The position numbers were made by a program, and so were the translations under genes. Shown in pieces: positions 19,352 through 27,718 of a DNA stretch of 64,000 nucleotides. Source of the stretch: Salisaeta longa DSM 21114 (GTDB lineage Bacteria; Bacteroidota; Rhodothermia; Rhodothermales; Salinibacteraceae); contig NZ_ATTH01000001.1 of assembly GCF_000419585.1 (NCBI RefSeq), positions 2,643,001 to 2,707,000 on the forward strand, given 5' to 3'. The stretch's first letter is position 1, and the number at the start of each line of letters is the position of its first letter. Below the pieces are notes generated by a model. It was given only the letters and a program-made list of their open reading frames with translations, made no database searches and was not told the DNA's origin.

Positions 19352-21262
19352 ATGCGCTCTGTTCTTGGCTTTTGCCTCCTCATGCTCGCTGCCGCACCGC
19401 TCGCCGCCCAGCCGGCCGACAGCGTCGACGTAGCGATGACCGTTCAGCTCTCGGACTCGGTGGTGGTAACCGCCACGCGCTACGCGACGCCCGCGCAAAC
19501 CACGGGGCGGCGCGTGCTGGTGTGGGACGCCCGCGCCATCGACCGGCTCCCCGTGACCTCCGTCGACCAGCTCCTGAACGTAGTGGCCGGCGTGGATGTG
19601 CAGAGCCGGGGCGGCTTTGGCGTGCAGGGCGACCTCACGATCCGCGGCTCCACGTTTAACGGCGTGCTGGTACTCCTGGACGGCATGCGCCTCAACGACC
19701 CGATGAGCGGACACTTTGCGATGGATCTGCCCGTGCCGCTAGCGTCCATTGCCCGCGTGGAGGTGCTGCGCGGTCCGGCGGCCGCGCTGTACGGCCCCGA
19801 TGCCATCGGCGGGGTGGTGCACCTCATCACCCATGCGGGCCTGCGCGGCACGGCGCTTTCGTCGGGCGGCACCCTGGCGGGGCGGTACGGTGCGCATCAG
19901 CTGTATGCCACCGAAGGGAGCGCGCGCTACGGGGGCGCGGCGACCGCGGTCACCGCCGCAGCGGCCCTGCAAGGCACCGACGGCGAAGCCATTGCGGGCA
20001 CCAACGGCGCGGTGCACACGCGCTTCGACCGGCGCACGGCCACCGCGGCGCTCGCGCAGGCCCTGGGCGACTGGTCGCTCTACGCCCGCGCCGGCGTCGA
20101 CGACCGCGACTTCAGCGCGTACCACTACTACACCGCGTTTGCCAGCGACACCGCCCGCGAGGCCACCGGCACGCAGTGGGGCCAGGTGCGGGCGCGCTTC
20201 GCCCCCACGGCCCGCACGCAGTGGACCACCCAGGTGGCGGCCAAGCGTCACACCGACGCGTACTGGTACAACCCGCAGGTGCCCGCGCCCAACCGGCACA
20301 CCAGCCGGCGCCTGGTGGGCAAGAGCTACGTGCAGCACCGCCTGTCGCCGGGCCTCGTGGCCACCGGCGGCGTGCAGGCGAGCCTCCGCGCCATTGACAG
20401 CAACAACCTGGGCGCCCACAGCGACCATCGGGTGGGGGGCTTCACGCATCTGCGCTGGCAGCCCGTAAGCGGCGTAACCCTCAATGGCAGCGCGCGCCTC
20501 GACTACGATGCCGTGTTTGGCTGGGCGGTTGTGCCCCAACTGTTTGGCGCGTACACCCGCGGCGCGTGGACGCTGCGGGGCGGCGTGGGCCGTGCGGTGC
20601 GCGCGCCCAACTATGTGGAGCGCTTCTACAACACCGCCCTGCCCGAGCCGCCCGACGCCAGCCTGGGCAACCCGAACCTAAACGCCGAGACGGCCTGGAA
20701 CTACGAGGCGGGCCTGGACTGGCGGGCGCACCCGCTGCTCACGCTGCACACCACCGCGTTCGTGCGCACCACCAACAACCTGATCGACTATGCGCGGCGG
20801 CCGGGCGATCGGTACTTTGTGGCGCGCAACATCTACGCCGTCACCACCCGGGGGCTGGAGGCCGAAGCGACGCTGCGGCAGCAGTGGGCGCCGGGGCGCC
20901 GCGCGCGGCTTCAGGTGGGCTATACGCTGCTTGATGCGACGCTCGACGGTGCCGATCCGGCCCTGCAGTACACCTACGCGCAGTACCAGGCGCGCCACCT
21001 GCTCCAAACCGCCGGTCAGCTGCAGTGGGGGCGGGCGTCGGTGGGGGCGAGCGGGCTGTGGAAGGAGCGCATGCAAACGCCGGATGGCGCCACGCGCTCG
21101 TTCACCGTGTGGAACGTGCGGGCCGGATACCGCCTCCCGTGGGCCGCGCAGCCCACGCTCACGCTTCAGGTGCGCAACCTCTTCGACACCGCATACTCCG
21201 AAGTTTTCGACGCGCCTATGCCGGGCCGGTGGTGGACGGTGGGCGTGCGCATGGTGCTGTAG
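19352..21262 (+). CDS. TonB-dependent outer-membrane receptor, BtuB-like
   Basis: A 636-residue outer-membrane transporter. A signal peptide (MRSVLGFCLLML...LAAQ) is followed by a TonB-box-like segment DSVVVTATR and the plug domain (about 60-170) with QLLNVVAGVDVQSRGG, IRGSTFNGVLVLLDG and VEVLRGPAAALYGPDAIGG. The 22-strand barrel fills the rest, ending in an aromatic-flanked strand near WWTVGVRMVL. Size and motifs match cobalamin/siderophore receptors of the BtuB class, but the substrate is not proven: no riboswitch and no transport partners are adjacent. The signal peptide fixes the start at ATG 19352. Confidence 0.88.
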   Translation: MRSVLGFCLLMLAAAPLAAQPADSVDVAMTVQLSDSVVVTATRYATPAQTTGRRVLVWDARAIDRLPVTSVDQLLNVVAGVDVQSRGGFGVQGDLTIRGSTFNGVLVLLDGMRLNDPMSGHFAMDLPVPLASIARVEVLRGPAAALYGPDAIGGVVHLITHAGLRGTALSSGGTLAGRYGAHQLYATEGSARYGGAATAVTAAAALQGTDGEAIAGTNGAVHTRFDRRTATAALAQALGDWSLYARAGVDDRDFSAYHYYTAFASDTAREATGTQWGQVRARFAPTARTQWTTQVAAKRHTDAYWYNPQVPAPNRHTSRRLVGKSYVQHRLSPGLVATGGVQASLRAIDSNNLGAHSDHRVGGFTHLRWQPVSGVTLNGSARLDYDAVFGWAVVPQLFGAYTRGAWTLRGGVGRAVRAPNYVERFYNTALPEPPDASLGNPNLNAETAWNYEAGLDWRAHPLLTLHTTAFVRTTNNLIDYARRPGDRYFVARNIYAVTTRGLEAEATLRQQWAPGRRARLQVGYTLLDATLDGADPALQYTYAQYQARHLLQTAGQLQWGRASVGASGLWKERMQTPDGATRSFTVWNVRAGYRLPWAAQPTLTLQVRNLFDTAYSEVFDAPMPGRWWTVGVRMVL

Positions 21263-21287
21263 CGTCCGCTATTTATGGCGCGCCACG

Positions 21288-21320
21288 AAAAAAAGCCGCC
21301 CGGGGCGTGCCCCAAGCGGC
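21288..21320 (-). terminator. Rho-independent terminator of the tRNA-Ser gene
   Basis: On the minus strand a GC-rich stem (GCCGC outer and GGGGC/GCCCC inner pairs) is followed directly by seven Ts. It begins 7 bases after the mature tRNA end. It is convergent with the TonB receptor, whose stop is 25 bases away. Confidence 0.85.
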
Positions 21321-21326
21321 CGGCGG

Positions 21327-21416
21327 CGGAGGGGGAGGGATTCGAACCCCCGAGACCCGCGAGGGGCCTGCCGGTTTTCAAGACCGGTGCATTCAACCAG
21401 GCTCTGCCACCCCTCC
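21327..21416 (-). tRNA. tRNA-Ser(UGA)
   Basis: The reverse strand folds as a class II tRNA of ~90 nt. The acceptor arms are GGAGGGG and CCCCTCC with discriminator G. The anticodon stem is CCGGT/ACCGG around loop CTTGAAA, giving anticodon TGA. A long variable arm follows, then a T arm with loop TTCGAAT. No CCA is encoded (CCG follows). It reads UCA/UCG-type serine codons. It stands immediately left of the defence island, but its 5' end faces the island, so it is not in the usual orientation for integrase-mediated insertion. Confidence 0.93.
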
Positions 21417-21521
21417 GGGTAGCACTGCTGTAGCATACCATACCTCGGGGCGCGCGTCAAGGTTCGCCCCACGCGGGCCGCGGTTTTTCACAGCCGCTGC
21501 GCGATGCTCGGTCTCCTGTCG

Positions 21522-24500
21522 TCACACATCGGTCGCCTGCGCTTGCATCGCTTCCAAGGTGCGATCAAACAAAAAGTCGAATAGCAGCCGGCCAAACGCG
21601 TCGTTGTCGACGATTTTCTTGTACAGCTTAAAGTTCTTGTCGATCATTTCCTGCAGCTCGTCTTCGGCTACGGCGTCAAACGTAAGCCGGGCGTCGCTCT
21701 CGCTGTTGACTTCGATGCTCTTGCGCACGGCGTCGCTACCCCGAACGTTGCGCTGTAATTGCTCGATAAAGATCCGATCGTCTTCGTCGAAGTCGTACCC
21801 GAATCGCTCGTTCAGCGCTTCCAAGATCCTCGATAGCGGCTCCTTCTCGGGCTCGGTCGCCGATGCTCGTCCGTCGGATTCTTTCTGTGGCGGAAGCGGC
21901 TTTTGCCCCTGCGGCAGCTCCATGCCACCGGTGTGCGCCTCCTGGATGCGGTACGAATCGATGTCGACGTACTGCAAGAGCTCCCGCGGAATATCGGACG
22001 GATCAAGGCGGGCGATTAGCTTCGACAGGAGCGGCTTCGCCAGCACGTACAGTTTCTCCAGTTCAACGTCTTCGAACGGCACCACCTGCGCAAGGAAGGC
22101 GTAGAGCCGGACGAACGTGCCGAGGTGCTGGCGAACGTCGTACTGTTCTTCTTCGGTCGCATGCTCGTATCGGTCAACGCAGCGATCCAGGACGCTGTGC
22201 AGCTGCTTCTGCGTGCCGGTGCCAGAAAACCAGATGCCGGCAAAGTCGTCCAGGTCCCGGTCGGTCACAATGCCGTGCTCCCGGATCTGATGCTCCAGGT
22301 CGTAGAGCAGCCCCGGATCCGTGCCCTCCTGCAGCGTCGTCCGCTCGTAGTACGGCTGGAATGCCTCGCGGATGGCCTCGGCCTCGTTGGCAAAATCCAG
22401 CACCATGGTTTCGTTCTTTTGCGGATGCGTTCGGTTGAGGCGGGAGAGCGTTTGTACCGCGTTGACGCCGCCAAGCTTCTTGTCAACATACATCGTGTGC
22501 AGCAGCGGCTGGTCGAAGCCGGTCTGGTATTTGTTGGCCACGATCAGGAATCGGTAGGCGTCGCGGTCGAACACGTGCCTCGTTTGGCTCTCGGAGAAGC
22601 CGTTCATTGAGCGCTCGGTATGCTCGATGCCCTTATCCTCAACCGTCCCCGAAAACGCGACAAGCGCCTTGTACGGATATCCTTCTTCCTGAAGGTAGCG
22701 GTCGAAGGCGACCTTGAAGCGGACGGCGTGCAGCCGGGAGCGGGTGACGATCATCGCCTTGGCCTGCCCGCCGATTCGGTGGGCGACCTTCTCGGCGAAG
22801 TGCTGCACCATGATCTCGGTTTTCTTGCCAATCGTGTGCTCGTGTCGGCTCACAAACGATTGCAGGAGGCGCGACGCCTTCTTCGAGTCGTACGCCGGAT
22901 CCTCGTCGATCTGCTTCAGCAGGTTCCAGTAGTCGGTGTACGTCGTGTAGTTCTGAAGGACGTCGAGGATAAACCCTTCGTCGATGGCCTGTCGCATCGA
23001 GTACAGATCGAACGGGGCATAGCTGCCGTCGGGCTGCTTATCGCCAAACAGCTCCAAGGTCTTGGATTTCGGTGTAGCGGTAAAGGCAAAGTTGCTCACG
23101 TTGGGCTGATGGCCGCGCTTCTGAATCTCGGCGGCAATCTTGTCTTCAAGGTCGCTGTCGGTTGCATCTTGCGCTTCTGCCGCTTCTAGCGAGGGCGCGG
23201 ATAGGGTATCGTTCAGGTGCTTCCGGTATTCGCCGGTTTGCGAGCTGTGGGCCTCGTCGATGATGACGGCGAACCGATGGCCCCTCCGCTTCCGAATCGC
23301 TTCCGCTACATGGGGAAACGTTTGCAGCGTGACGATGACGATGCGCTTGCCTTCTTTCAGCGCCTTCCCGAGTCCGCTGGCACCCTCCTTCACGTCGGCC
23401 ACGACGCCGCGCTCTTGTTCAAACTGGAGGATGACCTGCGCGATTTGCTTGTCGAGGACGCGGCGGTCGGTGACGACGATGACGGTGTCGAAGACGGACT
23501 GGTCGTCGGCGTCGTTGAGAAAGGCGAGCTGGTGTGCGAGAACCGCGATGGAAATGCTCTTTCCGCTGCCGGCCGAGTGCTGGATGAGGTAGCGCTGGCC
23601 GGCTCCGTTCGTTCGTGCATCCGCGACGAGGCGGCGAACGGAGCGCATCTGATGGTAGCGCGGGAAGATGAGGATTTTTTCTCCCGTCGGGGTGCCGTCG
23701 TCGTCGAGCCGATCGATGGTCGCAATGAAGTGCTGAATCAGGTTGAGGATGCTGTCGCGGGCCCATACGTGCATCCACAGATAGCTCGTGCGGGGCCCGC
23801 GTGCATTGGGCGGGTTGCCAGCGCCGCCGTCGTACCCCTGGTTGAACGGCAGGAAGTACGTATCGTCGCCGCGCAGGTGCGTCGTCATGTAGACCTCCTC
23901 GCTTCCGACGGCGAAGTGGGCGAGGCACCGGCCGAACTGAAAGAACGGCTCGCGCGGATCGCGGGCGCTGCGGTACTGATGAATCGCGTCGCGGTAGGTC
24001 TGCCCCGTCAGCGGATTTTTGAGCTCGGCCGTAAAAATCGGCAGGCCGTTCAGAAAGAGGCCCAGGTCGAGCGTGTGCTCCGAGTCGGTGCTGTACGGAA
24101 GCTGCCGCACAACCGTGAAGACGTTGGCGCGGTACTTCTCCTGCAGGTCCGGATTCCGCGCCGTAGACGGCTTGAAGTAGACGAGCTTGAAGCGGGCGCC
24201 GTGGATGCGGACGCCACGGCGCAGGACGTTCAGCGTCCCGCGCTTCTCGATCTCCTGATACACCTTCTGAACGAACCGATCCTTCGCGTCCGTCCCAAAC
24301 TGCTTCTTGAGCTTCTGCCACTCGCTGGGCTGTGTGGCGACAACGAAGTCGAACAGGTCGCCGGGAATCAGGCACCGCGCGCGGTTGTAGTCGGCTGGCG
24401 AGCGTTTGCGGTAGCCGCCCGGCGTGTAGCCGCCCACGTCGTAGGGCGCATCCGGCTCGGCCGAGGTGCCCTTCGCTTCGCTGACGAGGACCGATTCGAT

Positions 24501-24539
24501 GGCGGCTTCGAGATCCTTCTCGGAGGTGTCGACGGGCAT
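21522..24539 (-). CDS. hsdR: Type I restriction enzyme R subunit (nuclease/translocase)
   Basis: A 1,005-residue motor-nuclease that, with HsdM and HsdS, translocates and cuts unmethylated DNA. The N-terminal HSDR-N nuclease domain has the PD-(D/E)xK core (LDLGLFLNGLPIFTAELKN, around 155-175). Superfamily 2 helicase motifs follow: Walker A HSAGSGKS near 325, DEAHSSQTG near 435, FTATP, and the second RecA lobe with NKYQTGFDQP and LSRLNRTHPQK. The C-terminal helical region should contact HsdM. It appears intact. It is separated from hsdM/hsdS by the AbiE and TAC genes, but all run in the same direction. Confidence 0.93.
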   Translation of the reverse strand: MPVDTSEKDLEAAIESVLVSEAKGTSAEPDAPYDVGGYTPGGYRKRSPADYNRARCLIPGDLFDFVVATQPSEWQKLKKQFGTDAKDRFVQKVYQEIEKRGTLNVLRRGVRIHGARFKLVYFKPSTARNPDLQEKYRANVFTVVRQLPYSTDSEHTLDLGLFLNGLPIFTAELKNPLTGQTYRDAIHQYRSARDPREPFFQFGRCLAHFAVGSEEVYMTTHLRGDDTYFLPFNQGYDGGAGNPPNARGPRTSYLWMHVWARDSILNLIQHFIATIDRLDDDGTPTGEKILIFPRYHQMRSVRRLVADARTNGAGQRYLIQHSAGSGKSISIAVLAHQLAFLNDADDQSVFDTVIVVTDRRVLDKQIAQVILQFEQERGVVADVKEGASGLGKALKEGKRIVIVTLQTFPHVAEAIRKRRGHRFAVIIDEAHSSQTGEYRKHLNDTLSAPSLEAAEAQDATDSDLEDKIAAEIQKRGHQPNVSNFAFTATPKSKTLELFGDKQPDGSYAPFDLYSMRQAIDEGFILDVLQNYTTYTDYWNLLKQIDEDPAYDSKKASRLLQSFVSRHEHTIGKKTEIMVQHFAEKVAHRIGGQAKAMIVTRSRLHAVRFKVAFDRYLQEEGYPYKALVAFSGTVEDKGIEHTERSMNGFSESQTRHVFDRDAYRFLIVANKYQTGFDQPLLHTMYVDKKLGGVNAVQTLSRLNRTHPQKNETMVLDFANEAEAIREAFQPYYERTTLQEGTDPGLLYDLEHQIREHGIVTDRDLDDFAGIWFSGTGTQKQLHSVLDRCVDRYEHATEEEQYDVRQHLGTFVRLYAFLAQVVPFEDVELEKLYVLAKPLLSKLIARLDPSDIPRELLQYVDIDSYRIQEAHTGGMELPQGQKPLPPQKESDGRASATEPEKEPLSRILEALNERFGYDFDEDDRIFIEQLQRNVRGSDAVRKSIEVNSESDARLTFDAVAEDELQEMIDKNFKLYKKIVDNDAFGRLLFDFLFDRTLEAMQAQATDV

Positions 24540-24590
24540 AGAGATTCGGGTTCGTGACGGGAGGCGGGAGGGTGTACGAATCGCTCGCTT

Positions 24591-25502
24591 TCAAGAACGG
24601 GGTTTCCAGGGGCCCTCTGGAGACCAGTGCTGGTTGAAGGGATCTCCAGTTCGAAGAGACGCAAGGGGGCGGTAGAGAAACCGTCGGATCTGGTCGATCA
24701 CAGGACGCAGATCTTCCTCGAATGCTTGCAGTCGTGTCCGCTTGCCAAACGCCTTCCACTGTGTCTGCTTACGATCGTCACGGGCAAAGTCCTCCGTGAG
24801 AGCACTTGGCGTACGTTCAGGGAGACCGGTAGCGCGGCACTCGAACGTTGCGTCGATGGCTTTGGTCAGAGTGGAACCGTCAAAGGCGAACGTTCGGCTC
24901 AGATACCAAACGTCGTAGAAGTCCTTCATGCGGCTATTGGCGATCCCGAAGACCACCATGCCATGAAGCTTTTCGGCGATGACGGTTTCTCGGGGATACG
25001 TGCGAAGCGTGGCCGCCGGGAAGTTGAGGAGCGTCGGAAACGTAGTCGTCTGTGGCGTTGGGTGAACCGCATCCCCGAAGCCCACGTCGATCTGGAGCGG
25101 AAGATGTGCGTTCCCCACGTATGCGTTAAGGGTCACGCGCACTCCACCGTACGTCTCCTGATCCCGGATGGCCGCAACCTCCACGCTGTCGGGATCGAAC
25201 GAAACGCCATCGTCAGGCACGTCCACCTGACACACCGCTTGGAAGATCGCTTCGAGTTGCGCCGGGTCGCCGTATCCAAGGAGATCGAGGTCTTTCGTGG
25301 GGCGGTGCAAGTCGTTCTGCCAAACGAGAAAGGCATACGCCCCCTTCAACACGAACTGATCCTCGACATCAGAGGCCCCGATGCGATACAGGAGCCGCTC
25401 CAAGGCAAAGCGCGTTAGGAGCGCCTGGTGGCTTTCTCCGCTCTCCCGCGAACGGTTGAGGAGCCGATCTCGAACCGATTGCGACACATTCGTTGGGCTC
25501 AT
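24591..25502 (-). CDS. AbiEii/AbiGii-family nucleotidyltransferase toxin
   Basis: A 303-residue toxin of the type IV AbiE toxin-antitoxin family, a nucleotidyltransferase fold that arrests growth during phage infection. The catalytic core is visible: FVLKGAYAFLVW (the G-containing motif I) followed by RPTKDLDLLG with the two metal-binding aspartates, and later VIAEKLHGMVVF and RMKDFYDVW, typical of the family. ATG 25502 lies inside the stop of the upstream antitoxin (4-base ATGA overlap). hsdR follows 51 bases downstream and may share the transcript. Confidence 0.88.
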   Translation of the reverse strand: MSPTNVSQSVRDRLLNRSRESGESHQALLTRFALERLLYRIGASDVEDQFVLKGAYAFLVWQNDLHRPTKDLDLLGYGDPAQLEAIFQAVCQVDVPDDGVSFDPDSVEVAAIRDQETYGGVRVTLNAYVGNAHLPLQIDVGFGDAVHPTPQTTTFPTLLNFPAATLRTYPRETVIAEKLHGMVVFGIANSRMKDFYDVWYLSRTFAFDGSTLTKAIDATFECRATGLPERTPSALTEDFARDDRKQTQWKAFGKRTRLQAFEEDLRPVIDQIRRFLYRPLASLRTGDPFNQHWSPEGPWKPRS

Positions 25503-26104
25503 GCCACAGCCTCCATGTACGGGCGGATCACGGTTTGCACTCGACAGACGTCGGCGTAGTGCCAGAGGGCATCCACAGAGCCACGGTTCTCGACGTACTC
25601 TCGGAGCGCTTCGATGGCGACATCGAGGCCGATCTTATTGCGAAACTTGAAGCAGTCGGCCACGGTCTTCGCTGGATTGTAGATCGGGACCGAAACGCCT
25701 TCGACGTCGTGTTCTGCGATGCCTTCGGTGCGGGCTGTGCCGGACATCCGCACGGTTCGGAGCGAGACGGCATCGACCGATGGCGCGCGGTCCTTGTGTC
25801 CGATGGCCATCCAGACGTCAAACGGGTTCTGCGTCGTCAGGTCGTGGAACTGCAGGGCAGACAGGAGGCAGATCGTTCCCTTCGGCACCCGCTTCGCTGC
25901 GACGGCGAGGGAGTGGTGGGCGGTGACGTCTTGTCCAGAGCGCTCGTAAAGCCCCCGGCCAATACGGATCAGTTCTCCGGCATCAACGAGCCGGGAGAGG
26001 TACTGCCGATGAATGCCACGCTCTTCGGCGTCCTGCGTGCGGAAGACGCCTGTCTCGTCGGCAAGATCGAGAAGCTGATCGCGTTTGGTTGTGGAAGCAG
26101 GCAT
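25499..26104 (-). CDS. AbiEi-family antitoxin / transcriptional repressor (copy 1)
   Basis: A 201-residue partner of the AbiEii toxin. The N-terminal winged helix (about 5-60: DLADETGVFRTQDAEERGI, LVDAGELIRIGRGLY) is the DNA-binding part that autoregulates such operons. The rest is the AbiEi antitoxin domain with ICLLSALQFHDL and YNPAKTVADCFKFR. AbiEi antitoxins do not bind the toxin directly (type IV behaviour). It is translationally coupled to the toxin by a 4-base overlap. An inverted repeat lies ~110 bases upstream. Confidence 0.88.
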   Translation of the reverse strand: MPASTTKRDQLLDLADETGVFRTQDAEERGIHRQYLSRLVDAGELIRIGRGLYERSGQDVTAHHSLAVAAKRVPKGTICLLSALQFHDLTTQNPFDVWMAIGHKDRAPSVDAVSLRTVRMSGTARTEGIAEHDVEGVSVPIYNPAKTVADCFKFRNKIGLDVAIEALREYVENRGSVDALWHYADVCRVQTVIRPYMEAVA

Positions 26105-26214
26105 GTCAGTAGACGGGACAATGAAACGGAGCCCACCGCAGTCTCCGCGGCGAAGAGCGATCCGGCGAAGCAGATCGGATATCGGTTATTGAACGTGGTA
26201 CGCTGTGACGTAAT

Positions 26215-26233
26215 GTTGGCAATTAAAGCCAAC
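26215..26233. promoter_or_regulatory. Inverted repeat upstream of AbiE copy 1, possible operator
   Basis: GTTGGC and GCCAAC surround AATTAAA, a 19-base AT-centred palindrome in the 203-base gap between the truncated AbiEii gene and AbiEi copy 1. AbiEi proteins repress their own promoters through paired repeats, so this is a candidate site. No clear -10 box could be assigned. Confidence 0.35.
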
Positions 26234-26307
26234 TGCCGACGTTTTGTTCATTTCAGGGGCTGCGTGTCGTTCATGGCTCCGCGTTCGTCTTCGCTTCCTG
26301 CCGCACG

Positions 26308-26556
26308 TCAATCTGCTCCAGCTCTCAGCATATCGATGTCTCGCGTTGGACGCGTCAACGTCATGTTGTGCGCCTGAAGCATAAGCGCTCCTTTCAGGGT
26401 GAAGGCCGCCGCGTGTGCGGTCTGGCTGAACCGGTACAGAAACCGCTCCATCCCGTACCGTTGCAGGATGTCATTGAACGGACGTCCCTGCGCCCGCGCC
26501 GCATTTTTGAGACGCGTGTGCACGGAGTGCGCCATATTTGCTATGGATGAACTCAT
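26308..26556 (-). pseudogene. Truncated AbiEii toxin (copy 2), N-terminal 82 residues only
   Basis: The frame starts like an AbiEii toxin: HSVHTRLKNAARAQGR, ERFLYRFSQ, FTLKGALML and RPTRDIDML line up with the intact copy at 24591. It stops a few residues after the second metal-binding aspartate. Roughly 200 residues of the catalytic and C-terminal parts are missing, and no continuation is found in other frames before AbiEi copy 1. It is therefore a remnant without expected toxin activity. It follows AbiEi copy 2 by 33 bases, as expected for a decayed toxin-antitoxin pair. Confidence 0.8.
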
Positions 26557-26589
26557 GCCGCGTGGGTTGCCGAGAAGAGCTTCGGAGGA

Positions 26590-27201
26590 TTACATCAGGG
26601 CCTCAAGATAGGGCTGCATCACATTCGTCATATTGCACGTCTCCGCATGGCGATGCAGATCCTGGAGTGAACGGTCGGAACGCTGCAAATACCGTTTCAG
26701 AGCGTCCGTCGCTACGTCAACACCAATCGTTGAGCGAAACTTGAAGCCGTCGACAACGGCACGGGGGGCACTGTACATCGAGACATCGACGCCGCCAATC
26801 ACGTGCGTTTCGATGCCCGCGCTATAGGCCGGCTCCGAAACGTGAACCGTGTGGAGCGGGGGGTGGTCGAGGCGCGGCGCGTGGATGCCCCGCGGCAGCG
26901 CGATGTACACCGCGTGCGGAATCTCGTCGGTTAGATCGTGAACGTCGAACGCCGTGAGCAGCGTTACAACGGCTTTCGGCGCACGCTTCGCAACAATCAC
27001 CAGGTCATCGTAGCGCGTTGGTTCTGCTTCAGCCAAGCGGTATACCCCCCGGCTGACCTTATCGATGGCTCCGGCCTCTTCCAGGTGCCGGAGCGTGCGG
27101 GGATGCACGCCCCGTGCGCGAGCTTCTGAGGCCCGTAGCGTTCCGCCCGCCGCCCGGAATTCCCGTAGGGCGGACGCGATCGTTGAATCAGCAACGCTCA
27201 T
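26590..27201 (-). CDS. AbiEi-family antitoxin / repressor (copy 2), partner of a broken toxin
   Basis: A 203-residue protein with the same layout as copy 1: an N-terminal winged helix (LREFRAAGGTLRASEARARGV, LEEAGAIDKVSRGVYR) and a C-terminal AbiEi domain (AVVTLLTAFDVHDL, YSAPRAVVDGFKFRSTIGVDVA). It appears intact while its toxin is truncated, so it may survive as a DNA-binding regulator or as an anti-addiction module against related AbiE elements. It lies downstream of the SecB-like gene, with an inverted repeat just before its start. Confidence 0.85.
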   Translation of the reverse strand: MSVADSTIASALREFRAAGGTLRASEARARGVHPRTLRHLEEAGAIDKVSRGVYRLAEAEPTRYDDLVIVAKRAPKAVVTLLTAFDVHDLTDEIPHAVYIALPRGIHAPRLDHPPLHTVHVSEPAYSAGIETHVIGGVDVSMYSAPRAVVDGFKFRSTIGVDVATDALKRYLQRSDRSLQDLHRHAETCNMTNVMQPYLEALM

Positions 27202-27218
27202 TGATATTGGATGAAGAT

Positions 27219-27242
27219 GCTACACATGTCGTCAAGTGTAGC
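27219..27242. promoter_or_regulatory. Inverted repeat before AbiEi copy 2, candidate autoregulatory operator
   Basis: GCTACAC and GTGTAGC are separated by 10 bases, 18 bases upstream of the AbiEi copy 2 start and just after the SecB-like gene stop. A TTGACG-like -35 lies inside it on the minus strand. AbiEi family members repress through such repeats. Confidence 0.4.
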
Positions 27243-27250
27243 TTATTTGA

Positions 27251-27715
27251 TCAAGAAGGTTCCAAGGTCGACTCACGGTCGCCCCGCAGAAACTCCTCGA
27301 CAATCGGTTTGAAGGTAATACTTGGCAGCACCAGTCGGCGGCGGCTTGTGCTTGTCAGATCGGAGATGTGGACGCGTGCGATGCCAAACAGCATCGAGAG
27401 ACCGTTGACGAGAAGCAGACGCTCGGCATCATCACGCGCTGCAACTTCCTCATCGATCCAGGTCAGCCATCCTGTTACGCGGAGCCGCCCGCGGTGCATG
27501 ACATAGGGGCGCATGGCCTCGGGTAGTTCATCGTCCGCGTTGAAAGCAACCGTGAGGTGCACGCATCGAGCGTTGCGTTCCTTGTCGAATGTTGTTTCAA
27601 GCTCGATCCCAACGCCAACGCCAGCGTCTACGTCGTCGGGAATCGGTTCAGGATCAAGACGCTCGTACGTCAGGAGCTCCGACCGATAATCAAGAAGCTG
27701 GAGGGGAGCAATCAT
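27251..27715 (-). CDS. SecB-like chaperone of a toxin-antitoxin-chaperone (TAC) module
   Basis: A 154-residue protein with the SecB fold pattern. An N-terminal strand ends in YERLDPEP, acidic strands follow (GVGVGIELETTFD, VHLTVAFNAD), then RLRVTGWLTWID, a helix (ERLLLVNGLSMLFGIARVHISDLT), and the LPSITFKPIVEEFL end typical of SecB (LP.I.F..L). Phylum and context argue against a general export SecB: it lies 3 bases after a HigA-like antitoxin and its toxin. In known TAC systems such as HigBA-SecB of Mycobacterium, the chaperone protects an unstable antitoxin. Confidence 0.78.
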   Translation of the reverse strand: MIAPLQLLDYRSELLTYERLDPEPIPDDVDAGVGVGIELETTFDKERNARCVHLTVAFNADDELPEAMRPYVMHRGRLRVTGWLTWIDEEVAARDDAERLLLVNGLSMLFGIARVHISDLTSTSRRRLVLPSITFKPIVEEFLRGDRESTLEPS

Positions 27716-27718
27716 TGC

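Noticed and set aside
21327-21416. tRNA-Ser as the integrase attachment site of the island
   Set aside because: The tRNA 3' end points away from the island, no second copy of the tRNA end was seen near 53 kb, and there is no integrase gene.
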